This document shows positions 1 to 7,865 of a DNA stretch of 28,265 nt, piece after piece. The stretch comes from Gastranaerophilus sp045639085 (lineage in GTDB: Bacteria > Cyanobacteriota > Vampirovibrionia > Gastranaerophilales > Gastranaerophilaceae): the NCBI GenBank assembly GCA_045639085.1, contig JAZUCM010000046.1:1-28265 (forward strand), given 5' to 3'. A program made the position numbers and the translations under genes. Below the pieces are notes generated by a model. That model searched no databases, was not told where the DNA came from, and saw only the letters and a list, made by a program, of their open reading frames with translations. Every line of letters begins with the position of its first letter. Position 1 is the stretch's first letter.

Positions 1-23
1 TATTAACTTTTCAATTCTTTCTC

Positions 24-40
24 GCTCAGCCGGTAGAGCG
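24..40 (+). other. isolated tRNA D-arm-like motif, inverted relative to the fragment at 108-124
   Basis: Bases 24-40 read GCTCAGCCGGTAGAGCG, a textbook D-arm (stem GCTC/GAGC, loop AGCCGGTA). No acceptor strand precedes it, and no anticodon or T-arm follows. It faces the minus-strand fragment at 108-124, so about 70 bp of unrelated sequence is bounded by two inverted D-arm-like ends. Confidence 0.3.
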
Positions 41-107
41 CTTATATTGTACGCTCCGCCTGTCACTTCGCCTTGTTTGTCGTTCGTTTGCCTTTGCTCC
101 GCTTGGG

Positions 108-124
108 CAACTGAGCTAAACGCC
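108..124 (-). other. tRNA-like 5' fragment (acceptor plus D-arm start), probably a remnant
   Basis: Read on the minus strand, 124-108 gives GGCGTTTAGCTCAGTTG, which matches the 5' end of many tRNAs (acceptor strand, T8-A9, D-stem GCTC, start of the D-loop). The expected GGTAGAGC continuation is replaced by CCCAAGCGGAGC, and no anticodon arm or GGTTCGA-type T-arm follows down to base 1. It lies about 40 nt downstream of a strong leftward promoter, as a tRNA gene would. It is either a tRNA broken by an insertion, with the rest beyond the window edge, or a dead remnant. Confidence 0.35.
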
Positions 125-171
125 TTCCTTTAGGTAAGCCGAAACATTTTTGTATATCGGCCACAGCTACT

Positions 172-200
172 ATCTTACCTCAAACAAAATTTAATGTCAA
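172..200 (-). promoter_or_regulatory. sigma70-type promoter TTGACA-17-TAAGAT reading left
   Basis: On the minus strand a perfect -35 TTGACA (plus-strand bases 195-200) is followed by a 17-nt spacer and a -10 TAAGAT (172-177). The TGA stop codon of the glutamate-cysteine ligase gene (197-199) lies inside the -35 box. The start site would be near 165. The predicted transcript contains a short GCCGA/TCGGC hairpin and then the tRNA-like fragment. Confidence 0.6.
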
Positions 201-1534
201 GCACTTTGTTTGATTAGCCATTTTATCATTTTTTTGATGTCTTTATTCCAGCTGCCATGCCAGTTTTTCAGCACTTCATCCGCCGGAGTTAACCCCTTCA
301 TTGTGTACGATTTTATCGCGTTTAAGTATTTCGCCTCGTTATTTTTTTGCTCTTTTAATGATTTTTCTGCAATATTTATCATCTCTTTTGCAATGTCGCC
401 AACTTTGTGATGTTTAATACGGGCATGTAGCGCAAAGCGTGGAACTTCATAACGCAATTCCGAATAATCCAAGTGTTTGAATTCCCTTAGCAAGTCTTCA
501 ACCTCGTCCATTGCAGTCGAATTGTACAAAAGTCCTTTGTACATCGCCATTATTGATAATAACAACTCTTTGTTTACGCAGTCATGGTTTCTGATTTCGA
601 TGAATTTGTTCAGGCGAACCTCTGGGAAGTAAAGATTGGCATGCAACTTATAGTCTGCCATCGTAGGAACAAAACCTTCAAATCCTTTTGTCAGGTATTG
701 GTCAAAATTGATACGTCCGTTTATTTCGTATGGTAATTCTTCTTTATTTAAAAAGATTATTGGAGATTTTAAAACTTTGTCGATGTATTTGTCGAAATCA
801 AAATCGTCGTCAAGGTTAAGTGCAAATCCGCATCGGTCGTTGTCTGTGTTAAGCCAGCTTAGTGCGCGGAAGGATTTATAACCTGTTTCCACGCCGCCTC
901 GTATTGGAGAATTTGCAAACATTGCGGTCATAAACGGTGTTAGTTTGTTTGCTAAAACGAATTTTCTTACGGCATCTTCCTCGCTGGTGTAGTCTATGCA
1001 GCACTGGATGCCGGCGGTTTCGCGCATCATTACGTCGGATAAAATTCCCCATAAATATTTGGCCATGATTTTGTATCTTTGTTTAGGGATTAATTTTATT
1101 GATTTATGAGTAACAAATGGCGATACTCCGTAATTTAAAAGGCTTATACCGTATTCATTCAATGATTTTGAAATGGCGTTGTCGATTTTTTCGATATCAT
1201 CTTTTATTTGTGAGATTTTTTCTCGCGGCTCAAGGCTATATTCGAATTGGCATCCCGGTTCAAGTGTTATGGTTTGATGTCCTTTTTTTAGCCCGATAAT
1301 GTTAAAATCGTCGGTTATGTAGTCCCAGTTATCAGCTTTTGCAAATTTTCTTAACAAATTACAGATACCAAATTCGTGGTAATAGTCGACGTTCGTGCCG
1401 GTAACATCAAAGATTGGCAGCCGCTCATATTCAATGCCGATTTTTACGTCATTTGGCGCTTTTGCGCCGCTTGCGTAATATGCTTTGATGTCTTCTCTTG
1501 TGACCTCTTTTTCTCCTAATTGAATATTTAACAC
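197..1534 (-). CDS. gshA: glutamate--cysteine ligase (GCS2 / plant-cyanobacterial type)
   Basis: This enzyme joins glutamate to cysteine with ATP to give gamma-glutamylcysteine, the first step of glutathione-type thiol synthesis, in the cytoplasm. The 445-residue protein has the family glutamate-site signature IGIEYER (residues 32-38), an EPGCQFEYS strand near 93, MMRETAGIQCCIDY near 168 and IEIRNHDC near 315, as in the GCS2 fold. The length fits. The start is GTG at 1534: AGGAGG (1539-1544) sits 4 nt upstream, and the next in-frame ATG lies well inside the conserved region. An extended -10 promoter lies just upstream. No glutathione synthetase gene is visible here, so the end product (glutathione or gamma-glutamylcysteine) is open. 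A related GCS2-type amide ligase is the main alternative. Confidence 0.85.
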   Translation of the reverse strand: MLNIQLGEKEVTREDIKAYYASGAKAPNDVKIGIEYERLPIFDVTGTNVDYYHEFGICNLLRKFAKADNWDYITDDFNIIGLKKGHQTITLEPGCQFEYSLEPREKISQIKDDIEKIDNAISKSLNEYGISLLNYGVSPFVTHKSIKLIPKQRYKIMAKYLWGILSDVMMRETAGIQCCIDYTSEEDAVRKFVLANKLTPFMTAMFANSPIRGGVETGYKSFRALSWLNTDNDRCGFALNLDDDFDFDKYIDKVLKSPIIFLNKEELPYEINGRINFDQYLTKGFEGFVPTMADYKLHANLYFPEVRLNKFIEIRNHDCVNKELLLSIMAMYKGLLYNSTAMDEVEDLLREFKHLDYSELRYEVPRFALHARIKHHKVGDIAKEMINIAEKSLKEQKNNEAKYLNAIKSYTMKGLTPADEVLKNWHGSWNKDIKKMIKWLIKQSA

Positions 1535-1554
1535 GGTACCTCCTAATGCATTAA

Positions 1555-1583
1555 ATTATAACACTAATATAATACTTGGTGAA
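1555..1583 (-). promoter_or_regulatory. extended -10 promoter for the glutamate-cysteine ligase gene
   Basis: On the minus strand TGTTATAAT forms a perfect extended -10 (hexamer at 1555-1560). A 17-nt spacer upstream lies TTCACC (1578-1583), a 4/6 match to the -35. The start site would be near 1548, giving a leader of about 14 nt that contains the AGGAGG site. Confidence 0.55.
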
Positions 1584-1588
1584 AAAAT

Positions 1589-1618
1589 TTGTGTATTTAC
1601 CCATGTGTATGATATGAT
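1589..1618 (+). promoter_or_regulatory. extended -10 promoter for rsmA-ispE, close to the ATG
   Basis: TGATATGAT at 1610-1618 is an extended -10. TTGTGT at 1589-1594 with an 18-nt spacer is a weak -35. The start site should fall near 1625, only about 3 nt before the rsmA ATG at 1628, and no convincing Shine-Dalgarno site is present, so the mRNA may be leaderless. Confidence 0.45.
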
Positions 1619-1627
1619 TATACCGAG

Positions 1628-2473
1628 ATGGACTATTTTAATAGAGCAAAATATTTTAAAACTAAAAAACGACTTGGCCAAAACTTTCTGATTGACGGGA
1701 CTGCGATTGCTGATATTATTCACGCGGCGAATATTTCGTCGGAGGATATTGTTGTGGAAATTGGGCCTGGGGTTGGGTTTGTGACAGAACAACTTGTAAA
1801 AAAGGCAAAGAAAGTTATTGCGATTGAACTTGATGAAGAGGCGATTGTCGAGCTTAAAAAACTTAATGCTCCAAACCTTGAAATTATACATAAGGATGTG
1901 TTGAAAACGGATTTGTCGACCCTTTGCGAAGAGAAGATTAAGATTGTTGCTAACATTCCGTATTATATAACAAGTCCGATTATTGCTCATTTGTTGGGCG
2001 AGATTGATGATTTCGCCAATAAAAACAGAAATAAAATTACTGACATTTTGTTGATGGTGCAAGAGGAAGTTGCGCGTAGAATGACCGCAAACGAAAATTC
2101 TCCGTCAAAACAATATGGACTTTTGTCGATTCTTACTCAGTTTTGGGCTGATGTGAAAATTGTTAGATTGGTGGGTCGAAAATCATTCTTCCCGGCGCCA
2201 AAGGTGAATTCTGCCGTGGTAAGTCTGATTGTGCGGGAAAAACCACTTTTGGAACTTTCAGATTATAGTCATTTTAGAAAAACTGTAAAAGCCGCGTTTG
2301 CGCAACGTCGGAAGAATTTAAAAAACTGCCTGTTAAGTGGCGGGTTTTCCAGAGAGAATATTTCCCAAGCGCTCGCTGCGCTCGCGCTTGATGAAAATAT
2401 TCGCGGGGAAAAATTATCTATTGCGATGCTGGGTAAGCTTTCAGAGGAGCTTTTGAATGGCGCAAAAGATTAA
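1628..2473 (+). CDS. rsmA: 16S rRNA adenine(1518/1519)-N6 dimethyltransferase
   Basis: RsmA (KsgA) uses SAM to dimethylate two adjacent adenines in the 3'-terminal hairpin of 16S rRNA during small-subunit assembly. The 281-residue protein has the KRLGQNFLID opening (residues 14-23), the SAM-binding VVEIGPGVG loop (42-50) and the catalytic NIPYYITSP motif (110-118), all in the expected order. Length is normal. The start follows directly on an extended -10 element with almost no leader. Its 3' end overlaps ispE by 17 bp, so the pair is one transcription unit. rsmA-ispE neighbours are common in bacteria. Confidence 0.96.
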   Translation: MDYFNRAKYFKTKKRLGQNFLIDGTAIADIIHAANISSEDIVVEIGPGVGFVTEQLVKKAKKVIAIELDEEAIVELKKLNAPNLEIIHKDVLKTDLSTLCEEKIKIVANIPYYITSPIIAHLLGEIDDFANKNRNKITDILLMVQEEVARRMTANENSPSKQYGLLSILTQFWADVKIVRLVGRKSFFPAPKVNSAVVSLIVREKPLLELSDYSHFRKTVKAAFAQRRKNLKNCLLSGGFSRENISQALAALALDENIRGEKLSIAMLGKLSEELLNGAKD

Positions 2474-3248
2474 TGTACAATGTCCGGCGAAGATTAATTT
2501 GGATTTGAAGATTGTTGGTCGTCGGCCTGATGGGTTTCATAATATTGAAAGCACAATGCAGGCGGTTGGGCTTTATGATTATGTTACGATTACGAATGTG
2601 GCGTCAGAGGGTTTGCGGATAAGGCTTTCGGGGACGTCCGATGAGATACCTTACGATGAGCGAAATATTGTTTTCAAGGCGGCAAAACTTTTCTTTGAGA
2701 CGACAAATTTGCAAGGTGATGTGGATATTTTTATTGAAAAACATATTCCTGTTGCGGCTGGCATGGCAGGTGGAAGTACGGATGCTGCGGGAACGTTGTT
2801 TGGGTTAAATGAATTGTTTCAAAAACCGTTGGGTGATGAGCAGTTACATGAACTGTGCGCAATGTTGGGCTCTGATTTAAATTTTTGCTTGGTTGGTGGT
2901 TGCAAGAAGACGTTTTCGCGTGGCGAAGTCTTGCACGATGCCCCTTTTGTTGAACGCGAGGTTTCGTTAATTAAACCTATAAATCTTGGTATTAGCGCAA
3001 AAGAGGCTTATTCAAAGTTTGCCGCTAAAGAAAAGACACCGATGCGTGACTCATTTGTGAATGATTTGGAATGGGCGGTGATTGATGATTATCCGCAGCT
3101 TCAAATTATAAAAGAAAAGTATCCACAAGCTGTTATGACGGGGTCAGGTTCAACGTTTTTTGCGTTTGACACGGAGTTTAAGCCAATGAAAGAATTTTGG
3201 GTTAAGAACAGTTTGCGTACCATATCGAAGGGTGTGTCAATCGTCTAG
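2457..3248 (+). CDS. ispE: 4-(cytidine 5'-diphospho)-2-C-methyl-D-erythritol kinase
   Basis: IspE phosphorylates CDP-methylerythritol in the MEP (non-mevalonate) isoprenoid pathway, feeding undecaprenyl phosphate and quinone synthesis. The 263-residue protein is a GHMP kinase: CPAKINLDLKI near residue 9, the substrate-side RPDGFHNI segment near 23, the ATP loop PVAAGMAGGSTDAAG at about 98-112 and the C-terminal MTGSGSTFFA motif near 225. It is slightly shorter than the usual 280-290 residues but keeps all the motifs. AGAGGAG inside the end of rsmA supplies the ribosome-binding site. It overlaps rsmA and converges 2 bp from the leftward gene at 3251 with no terminator between them. Confidence 0.96.
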   Translation: MAQKINVQCPAKINLDLKIVGRRPDGFHNIESTMQAVGLYDYVTITNVASEGLRIRLSGTSDEIPYDERNIVFKAAKLFFETTNLQGDVDIFIEKHIPVAAGMAGGSTDAAGTLFGLNELFQKPLGDEQLHELCAMLGSDLNFCLVGGCKKTFSRGEVLHDAPFVEREVSLIKPINLGISAKEAYSKFAAKEKTPMRDSFVNDLEWAVIDDYPQLQIIKEKYPQAVMTGSGSTFFAFDTEFKPMKEFWVKNSLRTISKGVSIV

Positions 3249-3250
3249 TT

Positions 3251-4321
3251 TTATATGGTTTGAATAATATCCCAATTAGGCTTTACGTCGGTTGAATTTG
3301 TCAAGTTGATATTGTTTATCAGACTTGCGCGTTTTTTGCGGAACAACATATCTACGAAGGCTTCCAAACGAGTTATGAATCCGGCCTCACCAGTTTGTTC
3401 GTCAATAGTTAGGTTTAATAACGGCTTGTTAAACATTTTGGCTTTACGTGTAATTTTTTCGATCATCAGAGAGTCAGGGCCGCAGCCGAAGGCTGTAACA
3501 GTGATTATGCCGTCAACTTTTGAGTCTTTCAAAAAGTGCCCTGCTGCGCCTGTCATTTCATACTCGTTAGCCCAATACGCTTGTTGACTGAGGGTTTTGA
3601 TGCCTTCTGTCATTTGCTCTTTGGAAAGTTGAAGTGCTGATAAGACTTTTACGCCCATTTTGTCCAGTTTGTCGAAAATCTTCATTGATGCGCGCTCGTC
3701 GTAGATGTTATATCCGTGAGAAACGAGGGCAACCGTAATCGGCTGGCCTTTTTCTTCGGTATCAATCATTATTTTACCTTGTTTTGCGTAATTTAAAGCT
3801 TTAGGGTAACTCAAACCTGATTTGCACATGACCATAAAATTGTTGTATATTTTCCAACCTTCTTTGGAGGCTTTTTTGATGGTTTCTTCATCGGTTATAC
3901 CAAACGGTTCTGCGCATTCTTTTAAGAACGAATAGAGTCCTTGATTTTTTTCGGATTTGTCGAGAGTAGCCTCAATCATTGTGAAATCTTGTTTAATAAT
4001 ATTTCTGATTAAATCCGGCAAGCCTCGGATTTTTGAACAGTTATAAACTTTGTGGGCCACGGATTGAAGGGACGGAATAAGGATTTTGTCAACGCCCTTG
4101 TCTAAAAGATTAAGCACATGGCCGACGTAAATTTTTATCGGAAGACATGTTTCAGTTACAACCAATCCGGCGCCACGTGAAAGAGTTTCTTTTGTTGTGA
4201 TATCAGATAAGACGATTTCGATTCCAAGAGCTTTGAAAAATCCGTAATAGAACGGGTAATTGTGATAATAAGACATTGCGCGCGGAATGCCGATTTTCAT
4301 TGTTTTTGTAGATTTGTTCAT
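3251..4321 (-). CDS. 2-hydroxyacyl-CoA dehydratase / activase-related Fe-S protein (DUF2229/HgdB-like)
   Basis: The 356-residue protein resembles the DUF2229 and HgdB-like part of the large CoA-substrate-specific enzyme activases. It opens with KIGIPRAMSYYHNYPFYYGF (residues 9-28), then TETCLPIK with Cys59, NCSKIRG with Cys95 and AFGCGPDSLM with Cys280, and ends the core with TIDEQTGEAGFITRLEAF (305-322). These conserved cysteines are likely [4Fe-4S] ligands. The ASKHA ATPase half normally fused to or beside this unit is absent here, so the function is unknown. Family members are typical of anaerobes. The start at 4321 has AGGAAAG upstream; Met8 is an alternative start. It stands alone between convergent ispE and divergent rsmE. 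Confidence 0.75.
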   Translation of the reverse strand: MNKSTKTMKIGIPRAMSYYHNYPFYYGFFKALGIEIVLSDITTKETLSRGAGLVVTETCLPIKIYVGHVLNLLDKGVDKILIPSLQSVAHKVYNCSKIRGLPDLIRNIIKQDFTMIEATLDKSEKNQGLYSFLKECAEPFGITDEETIKKASKEGWKIYNNFMVMCKSGLSYPKALNYAKQGKIMIDTEEKGQPITVALVSHGYNIYDERASMKIFDKLDKMGVKVLSALQLSKEQMTEGIKTLSQQAYWANEYEMTGAAGHFLKDSKVDGIITVTAFGCGPDSLMIEKITRKAKMFNKPLLNLTIDEQTGEAGFITRLEAFVDMLFRKKRASLINNINLTNSTDVKPNWDIIQTI

Positions 4322-4366
4322 AACTATTTCTTTCCTGTTATAATTATAGTTTAAACAAGAAAATAT

Positions 4367-4396
4367 TTGCTATTTTTCAGGCGTTTTTGTTATAAT
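4367..4396 (+). promoter_or_regulatory. promoter for rsmE-cca (TTGCTA-18-TATAAT, extended -10)
   Basis: TTGCTA (4367-4372), an 18-nt spacer and TATAAT (4391-4396) preceded by TGT give a near-consensus extended -10 promoter. The start site would be near 4403, which fixes the rsmE start at the ATG at 4435 after GGTGGAG, and not at the upstream TTG. Confidence 0.65.
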
Positions 4397-4434
4397 AATT
4401 AATATTGGAACTGAATTTTAGGTGGAGTTGTAGT

Positions 4435-5157
4435 ATGCCTCATTTTTTTATTAATACAAAGTCTATAAACGGTCAGTTGATAGAGTTTAGTGATGATTAT
4501 AAACATTTGGTTAAAGCCTTGCGGCTTAGAGTGGGCGAAAGACTTTTGCTGATGGATGAAAATGGGGTTCAATATGAGACGTGTGTGCAGGAAATTCGAC
4601 CTGAGACAATCGTGGCGCAGATTGAGAAAAGTTATCCGTCAAAAAGGGAGCTTGAGTTTGAATTACATCTGGCGCAGAGTCCTCTCAGGAGTGATGCGCA
4701 GAATTTGATTATCGAAAAAGCTACAGAGCTTGGAATTCATACTCTTCTCCCGGTTTATACGGATAATTGCGCGCTTTCTAAGGATGTTATTTGCAAGAAA
4801 ATCGAAAAATGGCAAAAGATTATGGTTGAATCCTCAAAACAGTGTGAACGCGCAAAAATCCCGACTTGTGCGCCGATGACCACATTGCCTGATGTTATTA
4901 AGTGTAATAAATTTACTCGTGTTATTGCTTTTTGCGAGCGTCATACAGAGTTGCCGCTAAAAAAATATTTGCGTGAAAATCCTATTCAAAAAGGCGAAAA
5001 AGTTTTGGTTATTATTGGGCCGGAAGGAGGTTTTAGCGAACGGGAGTTTGAATTTTTTACGCAAGAAGATATTGTTAAAGCGTCACTGGGTGAATTGATT
5101 TTGCGGGCAGAAACCGCTGTTATTGTTGGTTTGGGGAATATAATTTATGAATATTAA
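4435..5157 (+). CDS. rsmE: 16S rRNA (uracil(1498)-N3)-methyltransferase
   Basis: RsmE methylates N3 of U1498 in 16S rRNA with SAM; it is a SPOUT enzyme with a trefoil knot. The 240-residue protein shows an N-terminal PUA-like part starting MPHFF, then EKATELG (94-100), SSKQCERA (133-140), the knot motif VIIGPEGGFSEREFE (192-206) and LRAETAVIVGL (223-233), all diagnostic. The frame is open back to 4405, but the start at 4435 is chosen because GGTGGAG lies 7-8 nt before it and the promoter predicts transcription from about 4403. The last 11 bp overlap the cca gene, so the two are translationally coupled. Confidence 0.95.
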   Translation: MPHFFINTKSINGQLIEFSDDYKHLVKALRLRVGERLLLMDENGVQYETCVQEIRPETIVAQIEKSYPSKRELEFELHLAQSPLRSDAQNLIIEKATELGIHTLLPVYTDNCALSKDVICKKIEKWQKIMVESSKQCERAKIPTCAPMTTLPDVIKCNKFTRVIAFCERHTELPLKKYLRENPIQKGEKVLVIIGPEGGFSEREFEFFTQEDIVKASLGELILRAETAVIVGLGNIIYEY

Positions 5158-6538
5158 AGAGTTTATTGATGGTGATTTTATATTAAAAGCTCTCAGAGAT
5201 GATTTTGAAGAAGAAATTTTTCTTGTGGGCGGTGCTGTCCGTGATTTTTTTGCGGGCAAAACCTCTTATGATCGCGATATTTTGGTTATGAATGCTGACG
5301 TCAAGACTTTTGCATTGCGCTTGGCAGAGTATTTTGATGCGACGTTTGTGGAACTTGATTCTGAAAACGAAATTTATCGTCTTGTATTGAGGGATAAAAT
5401 AAATTACCTTGACGTGACTAAACCGGTTAATAATTCAGTTGAAGAGGATTTAAAGCGCCGTGATTTGACTTTAAATTCGCTCGCAATTAATCTAAAAACC
5501 GCGACGCTTGTTGATTCTACAGGTGGAAAAGATGATTTTTTCGATAAAATATTGAGAGTTTTTGACGAGACGTCGATAATTGATGATCCTTTGCGTCTGT
5601 TGCGCGTGTTTAGGTTTCAGGCGATTTATGGGTTTGAAATCGAGCCGCGGACTTTAAATTTTATAAAAAAGCATAAAGATTTAATCATCATGCCTGCAGT
5701 GGAGCGAAAAAATTACGAAATTTTGCGGATGTTTGGCGGGAAATATGCTCACGATGCGTTAGCTTTGATGGATGAATGCGGAATTTTAGAGATTCTTTTC
5801 CCGTTTGTTAAAGAGTACAAGAAAGTTCCGCCAAATTCTCATCATCATTTGGATTTATTTCATCATTTGATTGAGACTGTTTCACAAATTCAAACGATTT
5901 ATGAAAATTCCGCAGATGAAGTTCGCACGCATTTGGATGCGTCTGATTTTGGTGCGAACAGCCGGCTTGCACATCTTAAATTCGCCGGCTTTTTGCATGA
6001 TTTAGGCAAATATTCAACTTGGACGATCGAGCCTGATGGTCGTCATCGCTTTATCAAACATGATGATGTTGGGGCAAAAATGGCTAAAGAATTTTTGACA
6101 AACGCGAAGTTTTCTAAAAAACAGATTGCATACTTGACAGAAATGATAAAATTTCACATTTATCCGTCAGGAGTGGTGTGCGCACTTGAAATTAATGACA
6201 AAATTATGATGCGTTTTGTCAGAAAAATGCAAGATAATGCAATTGACATAATAACACTGGCGAAAGCAGATAGGCTTTCTGCGCGTGGTGAGGCAATTAC
6301 GGATGAGATGGTAGAAAATAATATTTCCGCATTGGAACGACTGCAAACGTTTTATTTGGCGAAAAAAGATATACTAAATTTGCCTAAATTACTTTCAGGA
6401 GAAGAAATTATGGCGATACTCAACATCAAAGCCGGGCCGCAGTTAGGTTCCATAATAAAAAATCTTACCGAGGCACAAATTAATGGTGAAGTTGTGACAC
6501 GCGACGACGCCGTGGAATTTGTACGAAAAAGTTTTTAA
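5147..6538 (+). CDS. cca: CCA-adding tRNA nucleotidyltransferase / poly(A) polymerase family with HD domain
   Basis: This enzyme adds the 3' CCA to tRNAs. The need is visible here, because the tRNA-Gln in this window has no encoded CCA. The 463-residue protein has the class II nucleotidyltransferase head: LVGGAVRDFF (near residue 27) and the metal-binding DRDILV pair, then DLKRRDLTLNSLAINL (about 101-116) and the flexible-loop/neck DDPLRLLRVFRFQA. A C-terminal HD domain follows with HDLGKYSTW (His284-Asp285). Several bacterial relatives split A- and CC-addition between two proteins, so full CCA addition by this one alone is likely but not proven. It overlaps rsmE by 11 bp and ends 3 bp from the convergent gene at 6542. 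Confidence 0.9.
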   Translation: MNIKEFIDGDFILKALRDDFEEEIFLVGGAVRDFFAGKTSYDRDILVMNADVKTFALRLAEYFDATFVELDSENEIYRLVLRDKINYLDVTKPVNNSVEEDLKRRDLTLNSLAINLKTATLVDSTGGKDDFFDKILRVFDETSIIDDPLRLLRVFRFQAIYGFEIEPRTLNFIKKHKDLIIMPAVERKNYEILRMFGGKYAHDALALMDECGILEILFPFVKEYKKVPPNSHHHLDLFHHLIETVSQIQTIYENSADEVRTHLDASDFGANSRLAHLKFAGFLHDLGKYSTWTIEPDGRHRFIKHDDVGAKMAKEFLTNAKFSKKQIAYLTEMIKFHIYPSGVVCALEINDKIMMRFVRKMQDNAIDIITLAKADRLSARGEAITDEMVENNISALERLQTFYLAKKDILNLPKLLSGEEIMAILNIKAGPQLGSIIKNLTEAQINGEVVTRDDAVEFVRKSF

Positions 6539-6541
6539 TAT

Positions 6542-7732
6542 TTAGTCTTCTTCTGCTGGCGGCGTAGGCGGTAATTGAGGTTTTACGTTGAAATAAAGAG
6601 CCTTCAGTGCGGCTTTGAATGCCGATTTAAAGTCTTTAACGTCGTTATAGTTTACATTATACGCCCCAAGAAGTTCTCCGTTATACGTACTGTAAATCCT
6701 TGTGAGTGGTAATTCTTTTGATTGGCTGCCGTGGTATTGCGGGAATTTTTGGTCTTTATTTCTACGTTTTTCGGAAGCTGCGACATTTGCTGCTCCTTTT
6801 AAAATATTGTATCTATCTTCGTAAGAAAGACCAACCCATTTGCGAGGGTCCATGTAGAAACGGTTTTCCTCTACTCCGATTTCGTAGTCTTCAAACTGTT
6901 CTAAAATAATGTCTTCAAGCATAACTTCCATTTTTTCGACGGCGTTTCTTACTTTTTCAGGATTTTTCATTGCTACATTGACAGCTGCTGTTGCGATTAA
7001 AAATGCCAACAGAATAGGTAATATTACAATTACAAAACCCGCTAAAATATTCCAAAATATTGATTGTTTTTTCTGGCTTTCTAAAAAGGCTTCAGCACCA
7101 AGGATGTCCGGGTTTCTGAAGGCCCATTCATTGCCTTTCATTCCGCAGATTATTGCAAAATATAAGTTTGCCGGGGTGAAGAAAAGAGGTATTGCAAATA
7201 ACGTAATATACGTTTTGTTGAACAATCCCCATATCCAGGTACCCCAAAAAGCCCCCCAGTTAAAACGTTTTAGTGGGTCGTGAGGTATTTGGCCGGAAAT
7301 TTTTCCGGGCGCACACATCAGTATAATCCCGATTATAGAAGATATTATGAATAATAGAACGGTAAATGGATTTGTTACGAAAATCCAAAGCCAGGATGTT
7401 ATGACTAAGAACCCGGCTAGTGTGTAAGCATGATACGGTAGGGCTTTTCCCCAGATATCTTGTAATCTTCTGATATCTAAACCTAACGAAAAATATCCGC
7501 CTATAATACAAGCTAGTATGTAGAAAAATTTTATAAATATCGGCGCTGCAGCAATATTTGCGCCCGGATTGAATAATGTTTCAAGGTTTGTGATTTGCGA
7601 GCCTGTCCAATATGTATATGGCATGGTCAAAATTCCATATATCATGCAAATATACATTAGGTTTAAAATATAGCTTCGGCGCCCGATACAGCCGTCAAAC
7701 GCAACTAGTTTATTGTTAATTTTTAGTTCCAT
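6542..7732 (-). CDS. DUF805-like multi-pass membrane protein with a soluble C-terminal domain
   Basis: The 396-residue inner-membrane protein opens with FDGCIGRRSYILNLMY (12-27) and carries LDIRRLQDIWGKALPYH near 84-100, matching the DUF805 pattern of F-x-G-R-x-x-R then R-R-L-x-D. A second hydrophobic block begins KRFNWGAFWGTWIWGLF and ends CGMKGNEWAFRN, like the DUF2628/DUF805-associated fold with a G-x-x-G-N-x-x-A signature. About six hydrophobic helices are spread over residues 20-255. Residues 265-396 are soluble, charged and end in a proline-acidic tail. Function is unknown. The start is ATG at 7732 after GAGGG; a TATAAT lies at 7754-7759 on the minus strand, without a clear -35. Confidence 0.7.
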   Translation of the reverse strand: MELKINNKLVAFDGCIGRRSYILNLMYICMIYGILTMPYTYWTGSQITNLETLFNPGANIAAAPIFIKFFYILACIIGGYFSLGLDIRRLQDIWGKALPYHAYTLAGFLVITSWLWIFVTNPFTVLLFIISSIIGIILMCAPGKISGQIPHDPLKRFNWGAFWGTWIWGLFNKTYITLFAIPLFFTPANLYFAIICGMKGNEWAFRNPDILGAEAFLESQKKQSIFWNILAGFVIVILPILLAFLIATAAVNVAMKNPEKVRNAVEKMEVMLEDIILEQFEDYEIGVEENRFYMDPRKWVGLSYEDRYNILKGAANVAASEKRRNKDQKFPQYHGSQSKELPLTRIYSTYNGELLGAYNVNYNDVKDFKSAFKAALKALYFNVKPQLPPTPPAEED

Positions 7733-7865
7733 ATAAGTATCCCTCTTTGTCTCATTATACTACCACAGGCATGATGATTTGTGCGTGTTGTTAATTTTTC
7801 TTCACACTACTGGCAACCGTGTGGGATTTATGGTTAAATTTATATAGAAATGTATAGGAGTAAAT

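Noticed and set aside
1..130. Group I intron in a tRNA gene (as in cyanobacterial tRNA-Leu)
   Set aside because: The break is in the D-loop, not the anticodon loop, and no intron core or 3' exon is visible.
1556..2062. Minus-strand 168-codon frame
   Set aside because: Lies opposite rsmA, has low-complexity N/F/I-rich content and no motif.
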